From positions 3,899,546 to 3,963,545 of the forward strand of contig BCHH01000002.1 of assembly GCA_001599595.1 (NCBI GenBank): a stretch of 64,000 bases of DNA, read 5' to 3'. Below are positions 57,952 through 64,000 of this stretch, piece by piece (position 1 is the stretch's first letter; each line of letters opens with the position of its first letter). This DNA is from Beverwykella pulmonaria (lineage: Eukaryota > Ascomycota > Dothideomycetes > Pleosporales > Melanommataceae). A model generated the notes under the pieces. That model did not search any database and was not told the DNA's origin. It worked only from the letters and a program-made list of their open reading frames with translations. A program made the position numbers and the translations under genes.

Positions 57952-59032
57952 ATGCTTTTCCACTACCTCCAACATGCCGCGCTGGCAGCGACATTCATCA
58001 CCGCCACAACAGCGCAAGCCTCGGTCCCGCCAGATCTCTCCGGCGGCTTCGCCCTCTCTGGAACAGAAGTCCAAGTCTCATACACTGGCGATGCAGTCGA
58101 TGGCTTCCAAGACGGGACAAAGTTCACGAAAGACCGTAAGTGTCACCTCACCTCGCCCTCGTTCCAACGCTCCCTAGACTTGCATAGCTCATGGTTCATT
58201 AGAGGTCGCAAAAGAGCCCACGTTTGCGCTAGGCGACAGCTCAGGCATCGTGCCCGCCGCGCGCTACACCGTGATTCTCGTCGACACGACAAAAGACGAC
58301 GCACGCGTCCTTCACTACGCACACACGAATTTTGCAATCACGGACATTGTCAACATCGCGAGCAAGACGGACCCCGTGCTCGCATACCAGGCGCCTGGGG
58401 CATTCAAAGAGACCGGGGAGCGCAAATACACGTTCTTGCTGTATCAGCATTTCGCGAATGCGGAGATCAATACGCTGAAGGTGCCGGACAAGGGGCAGGT
58501 GTTTACGGTGAAGCAGTTCCAGGACGACAACGGGTTTGATGACCCCGATGCGGGGTTGGGGATGGTGGTTGATTTGGGGGCCGGGGGCGGTGGGGGCACG
58601 GTGGTGTCGAGCAGCAAGGCGCAGGGACAGGCTTCCAGCACGGCGGGGCAGGAGGTGCCCTCGAGCACGGCGGCGGAAGAGCAGGCTTCGAGCACGGCTG
58701 GTGCTGCGTCGAGCGCGGGGCCATCGTCTGCGGACTCGTCGGCCGCCATCCCCGCCACGACGGATGCCTCTCAGGCGGCGGCGACCACGGACGAAGCCTC
58801 GCAGACGCTGAGGACGACGGCACGTGGGACGGGCCTGGCAGCCGCGTCGAGTATTCTCCAAGGGCCTGCTACCTCGACCCTATTCATCGCGGCGGGCCCT
58901 ACAGGGACGGCAACGGGTACAGGTGCTGCGGCGCAGCAGACGGGCTCGGGGGCTTCGGGCCTCGCATTGGGGGCGGCGAGCTGCGCGGTGGGCGCGGCGA
59001 TGGTGGTGTTCGCTGGGCTGCTGGCTTGGTGA
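57952..59032 (+). CDS. Secreted PEBP-like protein with Ser/Thr-rich tail and probable GPI anchor
   Basis: Cell-surface protein with a phosphatidylethanolamine-binding-protein (PEBP)-like fold; its role is unknown. Exons 57952-58135 and 58203-59032 give 337 aa (intron 67 nt). The start at 57952 opens a signal peptide (MLFHYLQHAALAATFITATTAQA). The PEBP-type core spans residues ~25-200: PTFALGDSSGIVPAARYTVILVDTTKDD..., LHYAHTNF, AYQAPGAF, and RKYTFLLYQHFANAEI, which corresponds to the family's HRYVFLLY. A Ser/Thr/Ala-rich, likely O-glycosylated stretch follows (about 200-310), then a C-terminal hydrophobic tail (LGAASCAVGAAMVVFAGLLAW) after small residues, as for GPI attachment. The canonical DPD and HWV ligand motifs of PEBP are weak (VDTTKDD, LHYAHTN), so ligand binding is uncertain. 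Confidence 0.85.
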
Positions 59033-59557
59033 TGGATGAAGAAGGGGCGGGTGCGTGCATGGCCATGGCGTTTGGGGAGTTGGGTTACTGCTTTTGATGA
59101 TACCAACCTGTAGCGGCTCGAGGCTTGCTGTAATTCAATGATGATAATGTTCGTTCCCGATCCATGGTGTGCTTGTCCTCGTCCCGTTGCTCGCTGCCGG
59201 CGTCCTTTGTCGTGTTATTAGGGTGTTGAGCTAGATGCCGCCTCGACTCCTGCCGGCGGGCTAATTGTGGGGCGTGGGGAACGGCCCTTGGCTGCTCCCG
59301 ATCCAGAGGCGGTGGCCGAGGGCAGAAGGCCGAAACAGGCAAAGCCGGGCCGTGCAATGGCCGAGGTGCACGGCAACTCGTCACCTGCGGATGGCGGACG
59401 ACACTTCATTTAAACGGAGACAATGCATTCATTCACTCATTGATCTGCCTGCATCGTCCTCGCCCTGACTGCTGCTTCCCACTGCCCTGTTGGCTGGCAG
59501 TTCGCTCTCTCTCTCTCTCTCTCGGTATTGGGAAAGGGAAGTATCGTGCGACAAACA
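59033..59557. other. Intergenic; FAT1 promoter with a CT repeat
   Basis: Between the PEBP-like gene and the acyl-CoA synthetase gene. A (CT)9 run at about 59505-59522 lies 35-50 bases before the FAT1 start, where pyrimidine tracts are common in fungal promoters and leaders. Confidence 0.55.
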
Positions 59558-61766
59558 ATGGCTCTTGGTGCGTTCCCCCCAAAGTTCTGTGTTCCTGTGC
59601 CGCTCTGTGGCGCCAGCTCCACATCTCCACATCTCGATCCAGGCACGCAACTGACAGCAACATCGCAGTGCCCGTTGCCGGTGCAATTGCAGGCGCGACC
59701 GCCGCCGCCGCCTATCTGGACGCCAAATTCCACATTTCGAAAGACTTGCACACCATACGCTCCGAGAAGGCGAACCAGCGCGAATTCGCGAAAGCTTGTG
59801 AGTGGTGCCCCGCAACGATCGGCAGCGATCGTGGGGAAAGTTGTCTCTTGTACCTGTATGCGCGCTGACGATCGCTCGTATACAGCCGCGAATAATCGCG
59901 GGAGTCTATGGTACCACTTCGAAGCACAGGTCCGGCGCCTCCCCGAGAACGAAGAGGCCATCTGGTCCAGGACGGGATGCTACACATGGGCTGAGACGTA
60001 CGCACAAGCCTGTCGGTACGGCCAGTACTTCCTTCAGAATGGCGTGCAGCCTGGACAGCTGGTGTCCTTCTACCTCACGAACCAGCCCGAGTTTATGTTC
60101 GGGCATCTTGGCGCATGGGCGATTGGGTCGGCACCCGCCATGATGAACCACCATCTGGCCGGCGATGCGTTGGTCCATTGCTTGAAGGTGGCGGGAGGGA
60201 AGCTGTTGATTGTGGATGAGGCGGCGGATACCATTGAGCGGATTGAGGCGGTTCGGGATAGAATTGAAGGGGAGCTCGGCATGACCATCCGGATCTTGGA
60301 CAGCCAGCTGAAGGGCGAGATATGCCGCATGGAGCCCAAGCGGCCAGAGGACGAGCTCCGCAGCGGCATGGACGGAACCTTTCCCATGTGCCTGTTCTAC
60401 ACGAGGTTGGTGTCTCTCTCCTCTCTCCGAACATTGTTCGCTAACTTGCGGCAGCGGCACAACCGGCCATCCCAAGGCCTGCCCCTTCGAGTCTCAGAGA
60501 GCCGGCGGCCTTGCCGGCGGCCGTATTCGCAGCCTCGACTTGGAGCCTGGCCCCAACGGCGATCGATGGTACATTTGCATGCCCCTCTACCACGGAACCG
60601 GATGCACCACCGCCGTGTCCTGCATGCTGTCCGGCGTCACACTCTGCATTGGCAAGAAGTTCTCCACATCCAGGTTCTGGACCGACATTCGGGATTCGCG
60701 ATCTACCGCTTTCGTCTACGTCGGAGAAACAGCCAGATACCTCCTCGCCAACCCGCCGAGCGTGAACGACAAGAAGCACAATGTGAAGGTCATGTTCGGT
60801 AACGGCATGCGCCCGGATGTGTGGCACCGGTTTGTCGACCGATTTGGCATCCCGATTGTAGCCGAGTTCTTCAACAGCACCGAGGGCGTACTGGGTCTTC
60901 TGAATGTCTGCCGCGGACCTTTCCTGTCCACCGCAGTCGGTCACCATGGTGCACTCCTCCGCCGGTCTCTCAAGGACACGTACATACCCGTCGAAATCGA
61001 CCCCCAGACCAACCAAATCGCCCGAGATCCGAAGACCGGCTTCGCGAAGCGGAGACCTTACGAGGTCGGCGGCGAGATCATTGTGCAACTCCCAAACGAG
61101 AAAGCCTTTGTGGGCTACTACAACAACCCCGAGGCCACAAACAAGATGTTCGAGCGCAATGTCTTCAAGAAGGGAGATTTGTTCTACCGCACCGGCGATG
61201 CGCTACGGCGGACCCCCGACGGGCGGTGGTTTTTCCTGGATCGGCTGGGCGACACGTACCGATGGAAGTCCGAGAACGTGAGCACAGCCGAAGTCAGTGA
61301 AGTCCTAGGCCACTACCCCGGCATCGTAGAAGCCAATGTCTACGGGGTCGAAGTCCCCGGCCACGACGGAAGAGCAGGCTGCGCAGCGCTCTACATCGAC
61401 CCGGCCCACCAATCCACTTTTGATTTCAACGCCCTGCTCGAACACTCCCGCGCCAAATTGCCCAAGTATGCCGTCCCGGTGTTTATTCGGGTCCTCAGCA
61501 ATCTTACGACGATGCACAATAACAAGCAGAACAAGGTGCCGCTTCGAAACGATGGGATCGATCTGAGGAAGATCCAGGAAAGGACTGACAAGGAGGCCTC
61601 AGAGAAGGGGCTGTTGCAAGGGGAGATCAAGTATGATAAAGTGTATTGGCATCCGGCGAGTCTGAGCAGTGCGAGGTTGGATACCGCGGATGATCAGGGA
61701 TATGTGAGGTATACGCTCGAGGATTGGGATGGGCTGAGGGAAAACGCGCCGGGGGCAAAGCTATAG
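59558..61766 (+). CDS. FAT1: Very-long-chain acyl-CoA synthetase / fatty acid transporter (FAT1/FATP family)
   Basis: Couples uptake of long-chain fatty acids to CoA activation, at the peroxisomal, ER or plasma membrane. Exons 59558-59567, 59669-59797, 59886-60405 and 60455-61766 give 656 aa. The first exon is only 10 nt (MAL plus one base) and intron 1 is 101 nt; joining them yields MALVPVAGAIAGATAAAAYLDA, a membrane-like N-terminus as in FATPs. The AMP signature FYTSGTTGHPKA (217-228) is rebuilt across intron 3 (donor GTTGGT). Other family blocks are DRWYICMPLYHGTGCT, VMFGNGMRPDVW, AEFFNSTEGVLGL, FYRTGDALRRTPDGRWFFLDRLGDTYRWKSENVST and PKYAVPVFIRV. The C-terminus has no SKL-type peroxisomal signal (ends APGAKL, a weak PTS1-like AKL). 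The gene looks intact. Confidence 0.94.
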
Positions 61767-62590
61767 CGTTCGGGTTTGGGATGCGAAGAGGAACCGTTGT
61801 TTTGATCATAGAGGGAGGGACTAGGAAAGACTTTAGTATGGCATGTTTTATATAGATATATCGCGAAGATATTGGCAGGTAGCGATTGGCAATGTCATGA
61901 ACTTTTCTGTGTACCCAGGCCCGGACCTTGGTTGACCATTATGCCTTTGCCGCATCATACCTACCTTGGTGGATTCAGCTGAATTTCGCTGGCAACAATT
62001 CTGGACCAACTTTACTTACTTTTCTTCGTGATTCGGAAGGTTGCATAGTTCACCTGCGGACACGCGGCCACCCCGACGTACAACGAGGCGATGCTGGTGC
62101 GGCACAGTATACGCGCCCACGGCGGCGCAATAAATCGAAACCCCTATGCCAATGATTTCGGGCATAAAACGCTCGCGCCACAAGAAACACCTTCATTTTC
62201 ATTATCACATGCTGGCATACAGCAGGTGTTCGTCGCCTTAGGTTGTAGATTTGGCTCCGTTTGCTTGCCAGCTTCCCTTTCAGTGTCGACACAGCCATCG
62301 CCCACAATTTCCATCACTGTCTATGCTCCTCCAGTACTTCATCTTATTGGTTCTCTGATGGTCTGAGAGTGATCTGGAGATTTCCATTTGCTAGTTCACG
62401 CATGAAGCCGCCATGTATTTGCTGCCTAGTTTGCTATGGGCACGCATGGGGTGAAAGAAGGTCGTATAAATATTCTGTCTTTCTTCCCTCTCACTCTTAC
62501 TTTGTGTAGACCGCAAGCTCTTCAAATCTTCAATTCCCACCTTTGCCCATTATCGAAGACTCACTTACTCCTCTATTCCCTCCGCACGAA
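61767..62590. other. Intergenic, no gene recognised
   Basis: 0.8 kb between FAT1 and the dynamin-like gene. No convincing frame on either strand; the last ~150 bases are T/C-rich and probably the leader of the GTPase gene. Confidence 0.5.
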
Positions 62591-64000
62591 ATGTCCTATT
62601 CAGACTCAGGGAGGGCATTCACCCCCGAGCTTCTCACTCCTGTGGACCCGGATGGCGTCACTACGAACTCGCTAGAGGCTCTTCAGAGCGATGGACAGCG
62701 CAAGATTCTAGACATTGTCGACCAACTTCGGCGTCAAGGTCTCAGCGGTGTGGTGGAACTGCCGCAGCTCGTCGTATGCGGTGATCAGTCGTCTGGAAAG
62801 AGTTCCGTCCTGGAGGCTATCACTGAAATTCCTTTCCCGCGCAAGGAGAATCTATGCACACGTTTTGCTACCGAGATCATTCTGCGCCGTCACCCGATTC
62901 CATCAATCTCTACGAGGATCACACCAGACAAGGCTCGTCTTGACGATGAACAGGAAAAGCTAAGGGCCTTCAGTAGGACCATCACCGATTTCACAGAGCT
63001 TCCGAGTATTATCGATGAGGCCACTACTGCCATGGGCCTTGAGGAGGTCGGGAAGAGTGACAAGGCTTTCGCCAGAGATGTGCTTACCGTTGAGATCAGT
63101 GGTCCATCGAGGCCGCAACTGTAAGTGCCCGGCTCTTTCTACTAATCAGACTAACCGTCTCAGGACATTGGTCGACCTTCCCGGACTGATCCATGCCGCC
63201 AACAAGATGCAAAGCGAGGACGACGTCAAGCTCATCGGGGACCTAGTCCTTGAGTACATGAAGAACCCCCGCACCATCATCCTGGCAGTCATCTCTGCGA
63301 AGAACGACTATGCCAATCAGATCATCATCAAGCACTGCAAAGCGATTGATCCAACGGGACGTCGCACGCTAGGCATCATCACAAAGCCTGATTACTTGAC
63401 AGAAGGCTCCGCGTATCAGCAATCCTGGCTCGACCTCGCTCAGAATCGAGACATCCATTTCGAGCTTGGATGGCACATGGTCAAGAACCGCAGTGAAGAT
63501 GAAGGCCACAAGAACTTTGCGCAGCGAAATCAATCGGAACGCCAATTCTTCTCCAGGGGCAAGTATGATGACCTTCCTACCGCTTGCAAAGGCATCGAGA
63601 CTTTGCGCACACGCCTCAGCGCTCTTCTGCACAACCACCTCAAGACAGAGCTGCCTCACCTAAAGGCCGAACTTACAGATAAGCTTCAACAGACCACCAA
63701 AGATCTTGATCATTTGGGCGTGAAGAGAAGCACCGTGCTGGAGCAGCGCATGTTCCTCACGGACATTGGGCAGAAGATCAACGAGCTCATCAAGGCTGCG
63801 ATTCGGGGACAGTACGAGTACGAATTCTTCGGGCCGGTCAATATGGATGCACCCGTCGACTCCAAAGAAAATATTCGTCGCTTCCGAGCCGTTGTTCAGC
63901 ATCTCAACTTGGGATTCTCGGACCAATTGCATCGCGCGGGTCACAAGTACGCCATCCCGTCGCGCAAGGGCAAAGATACGGGCTTTATAGACACCAGCGA
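62591..64000 (+). CDS. Dynamin-like large GTPase, 5' part (runs off window)
   Basis: Membrane-remodelling GTPase of the dynamin superfamily; this fungal branch resembles interferon-induced Mx-type proteins. Exon 1 is 62591-63120, the intron 63121-63163 (43 nt, GTAAGT...CTAACCGTCTCAG), and exon 2 runs from 63164 past 64000. The start at 62591 (MSYSDSGRAF) is the first in-frame ATG after the leader. The G1 loop is GDQSSGKSS (64-72), the switch-1 Thr lies in NLCTRFATEI, G3 is DLPG (181-184) and G4 is TKPD (250-253). Downstream, TRLSALLHNHLKTELPHLKAEL begins the middle/stalk domain. The visible 456 codons are intact. Not enough is present to say whether a GED or other C-terminal domain follows. 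Multi-copy families of this type are common in Pezizomycotina; a specific function cannot be given. Confidence 0.92.

Noticed and set aside
58241..58861. Long minus-strand open frame (206 codons) opposite the PEBP-like gene
   Set aside because: Arg-rich translation with no motif; it is the mirror of a GC-rich Ser/Ala-coding stretch in the real gene.

Overview
The window looks like chromosomal DNA of a filamentous ascomycete (Pezizomycotina). Nearly every recognisable gene has short introns of about 47-68 nt with GTAAGT-like donors, CTAAC-type branch sites and CAG/TAG acceptors. The gene families are typically fungal: a GH45 cellulase, a DUF1996 secreted protein, a Zn2Cys6 regulator, a fungal TauD-like dioxygenase, Rec8, a GPI-anchored PEBP-like protein and a multi-cytochrome ferric reductase. 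I cannot fix the species from sequence alone. I found no rRNA, tRNA, CRISPR array or intact transposon.

Region 1-43 kb is gene-poor and looks accessory. It opens with the 5' part of a GH45 endoglucanase (1-401, -), an unrecognised two-exon gene (2274-2869, -), a MAPKKK-like kinase whose DFG motif and glycine loop are lost (3526-4614, +) and a DUF1996 secreted protein cut by an in-frame TAG (6085-7695, +). Intact genes here are a cytochrome P450 (9435-11239, -), a Zn2Cys6 regulator (17305-19944, +), a TauD-type dioxygenase (20413-21732, -), a D-threonine-aldolase-like PLP enzyme (33411-34682, -), an Mpv17-family membrane protein (37611-38270, -) and a class III aminotransferase (39877-41456, -). 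Between them lie decayed genes: a metallophosphoesterase (13214-13674, -), a small charged protein (14019-14620, +), a copper amine oxidase (26118-27851, -), a family-2 polysaccharide synthase (35456-36915, -) and an unrecognised coding relic (31551-33150, +). Three of these relics keep both gene ends but have lost the catalytic or membrane middle by internal deletion.

Region 43-64 kb is a dense, conserved core block: meiotic cohesin Rec8 (-), proteasome-associated ubiquitin hydrolase Ubp6 (-), Arp2/3 subunit ARPC4 (+), mitochondrial 2-methylcitrate dehydratase (+), a ferric reductase (+), a GPI-anchored PEBP-like protein (+), a very-long-chain acyl-CoA synthetase/fatty acid transporter (+) and the 5' part of a dynamin-like GTPase (+, runs off the end). 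Ubp6 and ARPC4 are divergent from a 297-bp shared promoter. Several genes start with tiny first exons: ARPC4 3 nt, FAT1 10 nt, Ubp6 16 nt, Rec8 19 nt.

The core genes are individual housekeeping functions rather than a pathway. The P450, Zn2Cys6 regulator and TauD dioxygenase could be remnants of a specialised-metabolism locus, but no backbone synthase is visible, so that remains speculation. The strongest observations are the repeated pattern of gene decay, the probable pseudokinase, the missing in-frame splice acceptor in Rec8 and an internal duplication in the ferric reductase linker.
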